NCBI GenBank assembly: GCA_045642225.1
Contig: JAZUIN010000046.1
Location: forward strand, 1-64,000
DNA from: RUG191 sp045642225
Lineage (GTDB): Bacteria; Bacillota; Clostridia; Lachnospirales; Lachnospiraceae
Length of the DNA: 64,000 nucleotides
Direction: 5' to 3'
This document shows positions 27,187-36,397 of this stretch, piece after piece; within the stretch, counting starts at the first letter, position 1; every line of letters starts with the position of its first letter. Below the pieces are notes generated by a model, which worked only from the letters and a program-made list of their open reading frames with translations, was not told where the DNA came from and did no database searches. The position numbers were made by a program, and so were the translations under genes.

Positions 27187-28281
27187 ATGAAGAAGGCAAG
27201 GAAAATAGTTGGACTAGTTGTAGAATTAATAATGTACATTTCTATGATTCTACAGATGGGATATGTTCTTATTGGAAATGTAATACATGAATGGCTAGGA
27301 ATAGCATTTTTTGTATGTTTAGTGATTCATATTGTTATCAAAAGAAGATGGTTTAAGTCATTACTAAAATGGAAGAATAAAAAGCCTGCAAGAATATTTG
27401 CAGATGTTCTTATCATTTTATTAATGATTACGACTATTCTTTTGATGCTTAGTAGTATAGATGTATCAAGGACTATATTCCCAAGTATTCGTTTCTTAGG
27501 AAGTGCTTATATTCATAGATTACTTGCAACACTTGCGTTGACAATGGCGCTTGTACATGGCGGTATGCATGCATATTTTAATTCCAAAAAGAAGAAGACG
27601 GTTGTAATAATACTGCTTGTTTTAGCTATTGCTTCTTTCTCTTTTGGACAATGGGGCGTACCATACATAAATCGTCATTTTAAAGAGGTTGTTGTTGAAG
27701 ATGATAATGTGAATACAAGTGCAAAGATTGAGTGGAAAGGTAATAAGCCGCTAGTTGTATATTTCACACGTGTCGGAAATACTAATTTCGAAGCTAATGT
27801 TGATGTTGTATCAGGTGCATCATTACTCTTGTCTAATAATGAGATGGTGGGTAACACTCAGTATATGGCAAAAGCATTGAAGAATTTAATTGATTGTGAT
27901 GTAGAAGCTATTACCGTAACAGGAGAGAAATATCCATCTTCGTATGATGATACAATAAGGGTTGCTTCAACAGAGATGAAGTCGGATGAACCTCGTGAAA
28001 TACAGCCTATAGATGTAAGCGGTTATGACTCAATTATTCTTGTATATCCAATTTGGTGGTATACAATACCTAAGCCGGTTGAGACATTCCTTAAGAATAA
28101 CGACTTTTCTGGTAAGACTATATATCTTCTTGCAACTCAAGGAAGTAGTGGTTTTGCATCTAGTACAGAAGATATTAAGAAGCTTGTCGGAAATGCAAAT
28201 GTTGTAGAATTAGAGAGTATCTATTGTGAGGATATTCCTAAATCGGCAGAAATTATTGAAAGTGCATTGAAGAAACTGTAA
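27187..28281 (+). CDS. Membrane haem-like domain fused to flavodoxin
   Basis: A protein of 364 residues. The N-terminal part (about 1-160) has four hydrophobic segments with histidines placed as in DUF4405 or cytochrome b-like bundles: HEWLGIAFFVCLVIHIVIKR, and HRLLATLALTMALVHGGMH. After a short linker, a flavodoxin-type domain (about 185-364) begins PLVVYFTRVGNTNF and carries VYPIWWYTIPKP and LATQGSSGF. The fusion could pass electrons between FMN and a membrane haem or quinone. It starts one base after the MATE gene stop. A role in redox tailoring of the operon product, or in electron transfer to the neighbouring hydrogenase cluster, is only inferred. Confidence 0.82.
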   Translation: MKKARKIVGLVVELIMYISMILQMGYVLIGNVIHEWLGIAFFVCLVIHIVIKRRWFKSLLKWKNKKPARIFADVLIILLMITTILLMLSSIDVSRTIFPSIRFLGSAYIHRLLATLALTMALVHGGMHAYFNSKKKKTVVIILLVLAIASFSFGQWGVPYINRHFKEVVVEDDNVNTSAKIEWKGNKPLVVYFTRVGNTNFEANVDVVSGASLLLSNNEMVGNTQYMAKALKNLIDCDVEAITVTGEKYPSSYDDTIRVASTEMKSDEPREIQPIDVSGYDSIILVYPIWWYTIPKPVETFLKNNDFSGKTIYLLATQGSSGFASSTEDIKKLVGNANVVELESIYCEDIPKSAEIIESALKKL

Positions 28282-28303
28282 TTATAGAAAAGATAGATTT
28301 ACT

Positions 28304-30067
28304 ATGAACAAAATTTTGAGAAGAATTTCAGTTGGATTTTTTATTGTTGGAATGATAGCAATTATAGTTATGCTATTACCAACTTTTGCAGGATTTAGTT
28401 TTGATAGCACTTATATTAATGCAGATATGACAGGCGTTTATAGCGTTGATGATAAGGATTATGAAGATTTTGATAGTGATAATTTCAACATAAAAGATGT
28501 CAATAAGATTAATATAAAGGCAAAACTCAATAATCCTGATGGAGAATATTTGATATTTAGGGCTATGGATGTTTGGGTAAATGTTGTAGTTGAAGGTGAG
28601 TTAGTTGCGACTAATCGAACTAAAGCAAGTTCAAAGCCTGGATATTCATTTATCTATGTTCCGATTTCCAAAATTAAGGATAAGACAATGGATATCACGA
28701 TTGATAGTCCATATTCTTCAATAGTTAATACTTCAAATGCTGAGTATGCAATTAAGAACGCGATTGTGGGCGATAAGGCAGATATGTATATAATTCTGCT
28801 AGAAAAATGTTCGTTCCCAGTGTTTATAGGATTAGCAATAATTTTTATAGGAATAATTGGATTTGGCTTCTCAAGTACATTGTTTATTGATAGAGATAAG
28901 AGAAATAATTCTCTTGTTGTATTTACTATTATTTCTGGATTTACGATTGCGGCGGGATCGTTATCGAACTTTTTCCCGCTTTGGACTAGTAACGCAGGCT
29001 TTTGTGAGTTCTTTTCGGAAATGATGGTGTACATTTTGATGGTAAGCTTTGACTTTTATATGGCTTCGATAATGGTTAAACCTAAGACTAGCATTGTTCT
29101 TAGCATTAATCTTATAATCGGAGTGTTGCTTACGATAGTAGTTGGAGTAAGCGCTTTCTTTAATGTGTATGATATTTTAAATAGCTATTTATTTACATAT
29201 CCGTTGTTCTTGATTAAGACAATGGTAATTGTCGTATGTTTGTTTATAGAAAGCTTTAGATATAAGTCAAATATTTCCAAAACAACGCTTGTATCGGTTT
29301 TAGTTTTCATTTTCGTAGCTATACTAGAAATATTTAATAATTATTTAGGATTAGTAGAACCGGGCAATTTACTTTATGTTGGTATTTTTATTGCTATAGT
29401 TTTACAAGTGATTTTCTTCTTAAAGATTACAAGAGAGCATTACAAGGAAGTACTTGAAGTTGAGAAAATGCATAAGGAATTATTAGAATCTCGTGTTGCA
29501 ATTATGGTATCTCAAATTCAGCCACATTTCCTATATAATTCGCTCACTTCAATCGCAGTTTTGTGTACGAAGGATCCTAAGCTAGCTAAGAAGACAACGA
29601 TAGAATTCGCGGATTATTTAAGAGTAAATATGAATTCTTTAAAAGAGAAAAATCCAGTGACATTTTCTAGAGAATTAGAACATTTAAAGACTTATCTCAA
29701 ATTAGAAAAAATGAGATTTGGAGATGAACTTAATGTTGAATACAATATTGAAGTGACAGATTTTCTAGTGCCAGCGCTTGCTATACAACCTCTTGTTGAA
29801 AATGCTGTTAAGCATGGAGTTGGAATGAAAGAAGATGGCGGAACAGTAACTATTAGTACAATGGAAGACGAAAAGGCGTATTATATAGTTGTTGAGGATG
29901 ATGGTGTTGGTTTTGATACGACAGTAACTAAAGCTGACGGAAGAAGTCACGTTGGAATGGATAATTGTCGAGAGCGTCTAAAGACTATGTGTAATGGAAG
30001 TGTTAATATCGAAAGTACAATAGGACTTGGAACGAAAGCAACAATTACTCTTCCAAAGGAGAAGTAG
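28304..30067 (+). CDS. LytS/YehU-type membrane sensor histidine kinase (paralogue 2)
   Basis: A kinase of 587 residues with the same plan as the one at 7.4 kb. It has an N-terminal anchor, an extracytoplasmic beta-rich region (about 35-160) and a seven-helix membrane block (about 165-375). The kinase follows, with its histidine in IQPHFLYNSLTSI, N-box IQPLVENAVKHGV and G-box DDGVGFD. It is followed without a gap by its regulator (TAG then ATG). The spacing of 22 bases after the flavodoxin fusion suggests cotranscription with the NRPS-like genes, making it a candidate controller of that pathway or of the redox cluster downstream. Confidence 0.9.
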   Translation: MNKILRRISVGFFIVGMIAIIVMLLPTFAGFSFDSTYINADMTGVYSVDDKDYEDFDSDNFNIKDVNKINIKAKLNNPDGEYLIFRAMDVWVNVVVEGELVATNRTKASSKPGYSFIYVPISKIKDKTMDITIDSPYSSIVNTSNAEYAIKNAIVGDKADMYIILLEKCSFPVFIGLAIIFIGIIGFGFSSTLFIDRDKRNNSLVVFTIISGFTIAAGSLSNFFPLWTSNAGFCEFFSEMMVYILMVSFDFYMASIMVKPKTSIVLSINLIIGVLLTIVVGVSAFFNVYDILNSYLFTYPLFLIKTMVIVVCLFIESFRYKSNISKTTLVSVLVFIFVAILEIFNNYLGLVEPGNLLYVGIFIAIVLQVIFFLKITREHYKEVLEVEKMHKELLESRVAIMVSQIQPHFLYNSLTSIAVLCTKDPKLAKKTTIEFADYLRVNMNSLKEKNPVTFSRELEHLKTYLKLEKMRFGDELNVEYNIEVTDFLVPALAIQPLVENAVKHGVGMKEDGGTVTISTMEDEKAYYIVVEDDGVGFDTTVTKADGRSHVGMDNCRERLKTMCNGSVNIESTIGLGTKATITLPKEK

Positions 30068-30847
30068 ATGAATATATTAGCAGCAGACGACGAATTATTA
30101 GCATTAGAATTATTAGTGGAGGCTATCAAAGAAGCGAAGCCAGAAGCAAATGTATATGATTTTAGAAAACCTGAAAAGCTCTTAGAATTTGCGAAAGAAA
30201 CAGAGTTTGATATAGCATTTCTTGATATACATATGAGAGGTATGACGGGAGTCGAGCTAGCTAAGAAGTTGAAGGATATAAATCCTAAGACAAATATTAT
30301 ATTTGTGACAGGCTTTGATGAATATGCTACAGAAGCAATGTCGTTAAGGGCTAGTGGATACGTGCTTAAACCAGTTACAAAAGAGAAAATTGAGGTGGAA
30401 TTAGAGGAGCTTCGTTTTCCAATTGTTCCCAAAGAAGATAAATTACTTAAAGTGCAGTGCTTTGGTAATTTTGATGTATTTACACCTGACGGTGTACCTG
30501 TTCATTTTGAAAGAACAAAGTCCAAAGAAGTTTTTGCGTACCTTGTTCACAAACATGGAAGCTCTTGTACTACAAGGGAGCTTGCAGCAATCCTATTTGA
30601 AGATGCACCCTATGATGAGAAGAAACAAGCATACATTCAGAAGATAATATCAGGCTTGATAAAAAGCATGAAGAAAATTGGATGCGAAAAGATAATTCAT
30701 AAGGAGTACAATAGTTTGTCAATAGATTGTAGTATGATAGATTGTGATTATTTTAGGTTTTTCGAATTAGATTCTGGCGCAGTAAATTCATATGTTGGAG
30801 AATATATGGAACAATATTACTGGGCAGATTTTATGTTCGATTTTTAA
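30068..30847 (+). CDS. Response regulator, REC plus winged-helix/SARP-like domain (paralogue 2)
   Basis: A regulator of 259 residues. The REC domain has AADDEL, phospho-acceptor D53 in FLDIHMRGM, and VLKPVTKEK. The C-terminal region (from LKVQCFGNFDVFTPDGVPVHFERTKSKEVFAYL, split here as LKVQCFGNFDVF and FERTKSKEVFAYL) matches that of the regulator at 9.1 kb, including a similar end (EQYYWADFMFDF). AAGGAG lies inside the kinase stop region. It is the second of two matched kinase-regulator pairs, so cross-talk or subfunctional divergence is possible. Its targets are not evident; no TTAGT-type phased repeat is seen close by. Confidence 0.87.
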   Translation: MNILAADDELLALELLVEAIKEAKPEANVYDFRKPEKLLEFAKETEFDIAFLDIHMRGMTGVELAKKLKDINPKTNIIFVTGFDEYATEAMSLRASGYVLKPVTKEKIEVELEELRFPIVPKEDKLLKVQCFGNFDVFTPDGVPVHFERTKSKEVFAYLVHKHGSSCTTRELAAILFEDAPYDEKKQAYIQKIISGLIKSMKKIGCEKIIHKEYNSLSIDCSMIDCDYFRFFELDSGAVNSYVGEYMEQYYWADFMFDF

Positions 30848-30859
30848 GGAGGTGTTTAC

Positions 30860-32344
30860 ATGATAACAGCAGATGCAGGAATACTTAATCTTAAGCATTA
30901 TATTATTGAAGAAGTTGCTAGACTTGCTTGGGAGGATAAGCTTACGGATGAGGATTTTGATAAATTAGTATATGAGATAAGTCCCGGACCCAGAGCAAGA
31001 TATAGATGTTGTATTTATAAAGAACGTGAATTAGTTAAAGAGAGGATTAGACTTGCAACAGGAAAATGTCCTAAGCCAACTAATTCGAGTGAAAATATTA
31101 TTCAAGTGCTAGAGCCAGCGTGTGAGGAGTGCCCTATTGCAAGTTATGTAGTAACAGATAACTGTAGATTGTGTATGGGACATGCATGTGAGCAATCGTG
31201 TGCTTTTGGCGCTATTACAATAGGTGATACACGTTCAAAAATCGATCCTAACAAGTGTAAGGAATGTGGTAAATGTGCAAAGGCTTGTCCATACGGTGCT
31301 ATTGCACATTTGGTAAGACCATGTAAAAGAGCTTGTCCAGTTGGAGCTATTAGCTATAACGAATATGGTGTTTGTGTAATTGATGAATCGAAATGTATTC
31401 AGTGTGGGCAGTGTATTCATAGTTGTCCATTTGGTGCGTTGTCATCTAAGTCATATCTAGTTGATATTATTCAAGATATTAAGGCTGGTAAAGAAGTGAT
31501 TGCAATGTGTGCACCAGCGACAGAAGGACAATTTGGTGCAGATATTTCTATGGCAGCTCTAAAGGCTGGTTGTAAGGAATTAGGCTTTACAGATATGGTT
31601 GAAGTAGGTCTTGGTGGAGACATGACTGCCAGCTTCGAATCCTTAGAATGGAAAGAAGCAATTGAAGAAGGTAAGAAGATGACAACTTCTTGTTGTCCAG
31701 CATTTGTTAATATGCTTAAGAAACATTTCCCAGAAGTATACGAGGCAAATATGAGTGATATAGTTTCTCCGATGTGTGCCGTATCAAGATATCTTAAAGC
31801 TACAAGAGGAGAAGAGGTAGTAACAGTATTCATTGGCCCTTGTATTGCCAAAAAGAGTGAATCTCAAGATAAGAGCATTCCGGGAAATGCCGATTATGCA
31901 ATAACATATGGTGAATTTAGAGCATTGCTTCGCTCCAAAAATGTAGAACTTAAGCCAGTAGAGGATGAGTATCAAGAGTCTTCTGTATGGGGTAAGAAGT
32001 TTGCTAAATCTGGTGGAGTTGCTAATGCTGTTCTTGAATGTATGGTAGAAAGAGGAGAAGATATCTCGGATATTACACTTAAGAAATGTGCAGGTGGAGA
32101 AGAATGTCGTAAGGCGTTGATGCTTCTTAAACTTGGAAAACTACCAGAAGATTTCGTAGAAGGAATGGTTTGCGAAGGTGGATGCGTAGGTGGACCTTCA
32201 AAGCATAGAGCTGAAAATGAAATTAATAAAGATAGAGCACAGCTACTAAATAATGCAGACGATAGACGTGTCTTGGCTAACTTGAAGAATTATCCAATGG
32301 ACAAATTCTCTATGCATAGAGATGGACGTTTAGAAGGAGAGTAA
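30860..32344 (+). CDS. Monomeric [FeFe] hydrogenase, group-B-like
   Basis: A cytoplasmic iron-sulfur enzyme of 494 residues. Cysteine clusters C102-C105-C110-C114, C133-C136-C139-C143 and C179-C182-C185-C189 would bind [4Fe-4S] groups; extra cysteines lie at 155 and 159. The H-cluster motifs are TSCCPAF (276-282), GPCIAKKSE (326-334) and GMVCEGGCVGG (435-445). Together these fit group B hydrogenases, with Gly in place of Met in the usual MPCxxKxxE. It would oxidise or evolve H2 with ferredoxin. HydEFG maturases are not in the window. AAGGAGG precedes the start. The CooC- and dehydratase-like genes downstream suggest use in a low-potential redox system. Confidence 0.85.
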   Translation: MITADAGILNLKHYIIEEVARLAWEDKLTDEDFDKLVYEISPGPRARYRCCIYKERELVKERIRLATGKCPKPTNSSENIIQVLEPACEECPIASYVVTDNCRLCMGHACEQSCAFGAITIGDTRSKIDPNKCKECGKCAKACPYGAIAHLVRPCKRACPVGAISYNEYGVCVIDESKCIQCGQCIHSCPFGALSSKSYLVDIIQDIKAGKEVIAMCAPATEGQFGADISMAALKAGCKELGFTDMVEVGLGGDMTASFESLEWKEAIEEGKKMTTSCCPAFVNMLKKHFPEVYEANMSDIVSPMCAVSRYLKATRGEEVVTVFIGPCIAKKSESQDKSIPGNADYAITYGEFRALLRSKNVELKPVEDEYQESSVWGKKFAKSGGVANAVLECMVERGEDISDITLKKCAGGEECRKALMLLKLGKLPEDFVEGMVCEGGCVGGPSKHRAENEINKDRAQLLNNADDRRVLANLKNYPMDKFSMHRDGRLEGE

Positions 32345-32345
32345 A

Positions 32346-32693
32346 ATGAATTGTGAAATTTGTAATTACGAGCTTTTAGATAGTTGGGATTACTGTCCTA
32401 TTTGTGGAAAGCGTGTACCTAAGGAACGTTCAAATGAGCCATATTATCTGAGTGATAATATAGATTTAGATAGAAGAAGAGACAAGAAGACGGCAGGCCT
32501 TTTGGGAATTTTCTTGGGAGCATTTGGAGTGCATAGATTTTACCTAGGGTATATTGGTGTTGGAGTTGCACAAATAATTGTGTCTATTCTTACATGTACT
32601 TTAGGAGGAGCAATCTGGGGATTTGTCGAAGGATTGTTAATTCTATGTGATACAAGAATTACAGAGGATGCAGAAGGTAATCCTTTGGAATAA
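32346..32693 (+). CDS. Zinc-ribbon plus TM2-domain membrane protein
   Basis: A protein of 115 residues. The N-terminus has a CxxC-x12-CxxC zinc ribbon (CEIC, CPIC) within the first 21 residues. A TM2 domain follows (about 50-105): a DKKTAGLLGIFLGAFGVHRFYLG helix hairpin with the typical GxHRFYLG turn (here GVHRFYLG), and a second helix up to LILCD. TM2 proteins are widespread and mostly uncharacterised. It starts one base after the hydrogenase stop, so it is translated from the same message. A possible role in membrane attachment is inferred only from the gene order. Confidence 0.85.
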   Translation: MNCEICNYELLDSWDYCPICGKRVPKERSNEPYYLSDNIDLDRRRDKKTAGLLGIFLGAFGVHRFYLGYIGVGVAQIIVSILTCTLGGAIWGFVEGLLILCDTRITEDAEGNPLE

Positions 32694-32758
32694 TATAGAA
32701 TACAAATTATAGAAAGGACTATTCTAGAACATAATTTTACTAGATAGCGGTGGAGAAA

Positions 32759-33526
32759 ATGGAGAATAAAGTAATAGCTTTAGTTGGAAAAGGTGGTGTT
32801 GGTAAGACATCTCTTTCAGCGGTGATTGTTAAGGTTTTAGCTCAACATTTCCCAGATAAGAAAATACTTGCAATTGATGCAGATCCAGCGGTAGGTCTTG
32901 CAACAGCCTTGGGACTAGAAGTTGAAACAACAGTCAACGACATTAGAATGGAGTTTATTGATCAAGTTGAGTCTGGTAATAGACAAAATGCAGTAGAGTC
33001 TTTGGGCGAAGCTAAATTCAGATTGATGGATGCGTTAGTAGAAAAGGATAATGTTTCATTTCTTGCTATAGGTCGTCCTGAATCAGCAGGTTGTTATTGT
33101 AAGGTTAACAGCTATTTGAAAGACGTTATATCTTACATGTCGGAGAACTTCGACTATGTTGTGATTGACGGTGAAGCAGGAATTGAGCAGGTTAACAGAC
33201 GAGTAATGGAAAAGGTTACACATTTGCTATTGGTATCTGACCCAAGTAAGAAAGGTCTTGATGTAATAAAGACTATTGACGACGTAGCAAAAGAGCTTGT
33301 TATGTACGATAAAGCAGGCGTTGTTATCAATCGAGTTCCTGAAAATGTTGATACAAGCATTATCGATACTAGAGGAATAGAACTTTTGACTTGTATTTAT
33401 AATGACAGCAATCTTGCAGAATATGATATGTTGGGTAAAAATGTTGCAACACTTCCAGATGAAGCGCTAGTTGTTAAAGGGGCAAAAGAGGCATTAATTA
33501 AGCTTGGTGTAATTACTAATGCATAA
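32759..33526 (+). CDS. CooC-type P-loop ATPase
   Basis: A MinD/SIMIBI-class ATPase of 255 residues. The deviant Walker A is GKGGVGKTS, the Walker B-like region is FDYVVIDGEAGIEQ, and LAIDADPAVGLATALG resembles CooC. GCYCKVN gives a Cys-x-Cys motif as in CooC1, where the pair binds a metal at the dimer interface. CooC helps nickel insertion into carbon monoxide dehydrogenase, and a relative serves acetyl-CoA synthase. A stand-alone acetyl-CoA-synthase-beta-like gene lies 4.6 kb downstream. No CODH catalytic gene is in the window. The ATG at 32759 was preferred over GTG at 32750, although GGAG is rather close. Confidence 0.85.
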   Translation: MENKVIALVGKGGVGKTSLSAVIVKVLAQHFPDKKILAIDADPAVGLATALGLEVETTVNDIRMEFIDQVESGNRQNAVESLGEAKFRLMDALVEKDNVSFLAIGRPESAGCYCKVNSYLKDVISYMSENFDYVVIDGEAGIEQVNRRVMEKVTHLLLVSDPSKKGLDVIKTIDDVAKELVMYDKAGVVINRVPENVDTSIIDTRGIELLTCIYNDSNLAEYDMLGKNVATLPDEALVVKGAKEALIKLGVITNA

Positions 33527-33537
33527 TGGGATTTTAT

Positions 33538-33566
33538 TTGTTATAAGTTGTGTGTTATGTTACAAT
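33538..33566 (+). promoter_or_regulatory. Promoter ahead of the dehydratase-like genes
   Basis: TTGTTA and TACAAT are 17 bases apart in the 88-base gap before the dehydratase-like subunit. The downstream part of the cluster could therefore be transcribed separately. Confidence 0.5.
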
Positions 33567-33614
33567 ACTATAAATGGACAAAAGTCGTAAAATGTGAATT
33601 ATTTAGGAGGGAAT

Positions 33615-34802
33615 ATGAAAGATCTAAAGCATTTGTACTATTTCGAAAAGTTGCTTGAAGACGCTAATAATGATCTTGTTCGTGAAGCGCAAGGACAAGG
33701 CAGAAAATGCGTAGCAACTGTATGTGAAAATGTACCAGAACCTTTACTTAATCTAGACGGAGCATTCTCTGTTAGACTTCGTGCACCAAGAACAGGTAGT
33801 CTAGAGATGAGTACTTATTATATGACAAGCTTTTTGTGTGAATATACAAGAGCTTTGTTAGAGCGTGCACTTGAAGGAGGATATAATTTTACAGATTGTT
33901 TGATTACTCCGGATGGATGCTCGATGATTAATAGATGTGTTGAGAACATGGAATTGTTAGAAATTAATAAGAAGGAGAAATTCTTCATTCAATACATGGA
34001 AATTCCAATGAAGTCAGATGATAATGGTCTTGATTTGTATGTTCTTCAATGTAAGAACCATATTTTGAATCCACTTAAAGAGACATATGGAATTGATGTT
34101 AGTGATGCTGCTATTCGTAAGGCTGTTGAAGAACACAATGAAATGTGCAAGATTATTCGTGAACTTGGTGAATTTAGAAAAGAAGAATATCCTAGAATTA
34201 CAGGTTATGAATTCCATATTATTACTTTGTGTACATATGTATGTCCTAAGGATTTACTAATGGATAAGCTACGTGAGACATTAGAAGAAGTTAAGAATCG
34301 TGAACCAGATAGTAAGAAGTTTAGAACAAGAGTCGTATTTGTTGGTTCGGAAGTTGATGACGTTGATTGTATTAAGCTTGTTGAAGATGCTGGAGCATAT
34401 GTTTGTGCAGATAGATTTTGTTATGGTTCGCTTCCAGGCAGAGATATTATTGAACTTAACGATGAAGAAGATGCATTAACACAAGTTTGTAGAGCATATA
34501 TGAAGAGAGGTCAATGTCCTCGTTATATGAACATGGAGAAGTTCCATGAGAGAAAAGAATATGTTGAGAATTTAGCAAAAGAATATAAGGCAGATGGTAT
34601 TATTTATCAACAAATGAAATTCTGTGATCCATGGGCATACGAGAGAATGACAGGTACAGTTGCATTACGTGATGAGAAGAATTATCCTGTTCTTCAAGTC
34701 GATCGTCCATATTCAATTGGTGCATCAGGCCAGATGCGTACAAGAGTACAGGCTTTTGTTGAGAGTATAGAAATTAAGAAAATCCAGGGAGGTGAAGCAT
34801 AA
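33615..34802 (+). CDS. 2-hydroxyacyl-CoA dehydratase family protein (HgdB-like)
   Basis: A protein of 395 residues of the 2-hydroxyacyl-CoA dehydratase D-component family. Family members hold a [4Fe-4S] cluster or a double-cubane cluster. Visible pointers are the N-terminal KCVATVCENVPEPLLNLDGAF region, TDCLITPDGCSMINRC, GSEVDDVD, and KFCDPWAYERM near the C-terminus. AGGAGGGAAT fixes the start at 33615. The next gene overlaps the stop (TAATG). No CoA transferase or acyl-CoA dehydrogenase lies nearby, so classical amino-acid fermentation is not supported. A reductase of small molecules, as known for double-cubane proteins, is an alternative. Confidence 0.82.
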   Translation: MKDLKHLYYFEKLLEDANNDLVREAQGQGRKCVATVCENVPEPLLNLDGAFSVRLRAPRTGSLEMSTYYMTSFLCEYTRALLERALEGGYNFTDCLITPDGCSMINRCVENMELLEINKKEKFFIQYMEIPMKSDDNGLDLYVLQCKNHILNPLKETYGIDVSDAAIRKAVEEHNEMCKIIRELGEFRKEEYPRITGYEFHIITLCTYVCPKDLLMDKLRETLEEVKNREPDSKKFRTRVVFVGSEVDDVDCIKLVEDAGAYVCADRFCYGSLPGRDIIELNDEEDALTQVCRAYMKRGQCPRYMNMEKFHERKEYVENLAKEYKADGIIYQQMKFCDPWAYERMTGTVALRDEKNYPVLQVDRPYSIGASGQMRTRVQAFVESIEIKKIQGGEA

Positions 34803-36367
34803 TGGGTAGAGAAAGCGATATTGGCGGAAAGAACCTGGGTAATTATTATACAACTGGTAAAGTAAGAAAACGTCGTGAATGGCGTGGGTTTAAGGATACA
34901 ATGTATGATTACTCTAGATGGTTAGTTATTATGAGTAAGCTTGCAAAGTTCATTATTAAGCCACGTAACATTAAGGCAATGTTTAGTTATCGTTGGATGT
35001 CAAGTTATTTGGCAGTACCAATGATGGTTGATAGACATACACAAGGCCTTAGAAATGAACATTTGAGAATTTGTCATACAGAGTTTGATTTGATTATCGA
35101 TGACGTTGCTAAGCTTTTGGATAAGATCTTTAAAGCTGATGAAAGAATGGGCAATAACAAGGAATACAACAAGAAGGTTATTCTTGTTGATGAGAACGAG
35201 ATGACAGCTCCTATGATGGGCTTCCCTATGTTAGAAGTATTAAGTCGTGAGACTGCTTCTACATATGTTCCAGTATTACTTAACCAACATGCTATGGAGC
35301 CATATCTTGATTTGATTCAAGAATATGGATTGCCAGGTGATGTTTGTCCTATGCCAGCTGTTGAAGCAGCAATTTCAATTGCAGGTGAAGCTCCAAAGCT
35401 TGGATCTGCGGCAGTGCAATGTAATACAACTTGTGATGGTTCACTTCTAAGTAATGCAGTAATTGCTAAGCGTTTTGAAGAAGATGGTGTTCCTTCATTT
35501 GCAATAGCAGCTCCACTTCGTCACCAAGAAGACGACGTTCAAGAATATGCTGCTCAAGAAATTAGAAATTGTATTAAGTTCGTAGAAGAGACTATGAATG
35601 TAAAATGGGATTGGAAAGCATATTTTGAATGTGCTAAGAGAGTTAATGAGTCAACTCGTCATAGACAAGATTGGCTTGATATGAACAAGACAGATTATCC
35701 TCAAGTATTTGGTTCTAACTTAGCGTTGTATACAGAGACTAACTACATGGCTATTTGTGGTAGAGTTCCTGCTTTCGTGGAAGCTGACCGTAAGATTACA
35801 GCTCTTGCAGAAAAGGCTTACAAAGAGAAGAGAATGGCAGCTAAGGAATATAGACATAGAGCTATTGTTTGGGGTGTACAATCTCATTATTACTTTGATT
35901 TCCTTATTTGGTTACAAAACTGTTGGGGAATTATTCCTCTTACAGATATGTTATCTATGGTATCTACTAGAGTTATTGCTGAAGAAGATACTCCAGAGAA
36001 CAGAGAACAAGCAATTTACGATATGGCTTGGTTACAAGAGAATATGATCATGAGAAATAGAACTCATGGTGGTTATAAGGTTCTTCTTGATGAGTTATGG
36101 GAGATTACAGAAGAGTTTAATGCTGATATGGTTATTCTTTGGGAACACATGTCATGTAAGGCTTTAAATGGTATGCATGGACAGTTTGAAGAGAAGGCTA
36201 GAGCAAAAGGTATTAAGCTTATATGGGTTAACCATCAGTTGTTTGATCCAAGAGTTGTATCAAGACAAGGTGTACGTGATGATATTAATAGATATATGCG
36301 TACAGTTCTTCGTGAGGAGCCGGTTGATCCTACACTAGAGCATTTAACTGATGAAAAGTCTTATTAG
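34802..36367 (+). CDS. 2-hydroxyacyl-CoA dehydratase family protein, long form (HgdA-like)
   Basis: The partner subunit, 521 residues, longer than the usual 380-430. It begins with a basic region (RKRREWRGFKDTMYDYSRW). It then shows family-like features: GLRNEHLRICHTEFD, VQCNTTCDGSLLSN, and ADMVILWEHMSCKALNG near the end. Cysteines at CNTTCDGS and MSCKA are candidate cluster ligands. It overlaps the previous stop by one base, so the two are made together, probably as a heterodimer. The activase follows 30 bases downstream. Substrate is unknown; the extra length and lack of accompanying CoA enzymes set it apart from known lactoyl- or hydroxyglutaryl-CoA dehydratases. Confidence 0.8.
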   Translation: MGRESDIGGKNLGNYYTTGKVRKRREWRGFKDTMYDYSRWLVIMSKLAKFIIKPRNIKAMFSYRWMSSYLAVPMMVDRHTQGLRNEHLRICHTEFDLIIDDVAKLLDKIFKADERMGNNKEYNKKVILVDENEMTAPMMGFPMLEVLSRETASTYVPVLLNQHAMEPYLDLIQEYGLPGDVCPMPAVEAAISIAGEAPKLGSAAVQCNTTCDGSLLSNAVIAKRFEEDGVPSFAIAAPLRHQEDDVQEYAAQEIRNCIKFVEETMNVKWDWKAYFECAKRVNESTRHRQDWLDMNKTDYPQVFGSNLALYTETNYMAICGRVPAFVEADRKITALAEKAYKEKRMAAKEYRHRAIVWGVQSHYYFDFLIWLQNCWGIIPLTDMLSMVSTRVIAEEDTPENREQAIYDMAWLQENMIMRNRTHGGYKVLLDELWEITEEFNADMVILWEHMSCKALNGMHGQFEEKARAKGIKLIWVNHQLFDPRVVSRQGVRDDINRYMRTVLREEPVDPTLEHLTDEKSY

Positions 36368-36397
36368 AATATAGAAAGAATAAGGAGAGTTTTAGAT

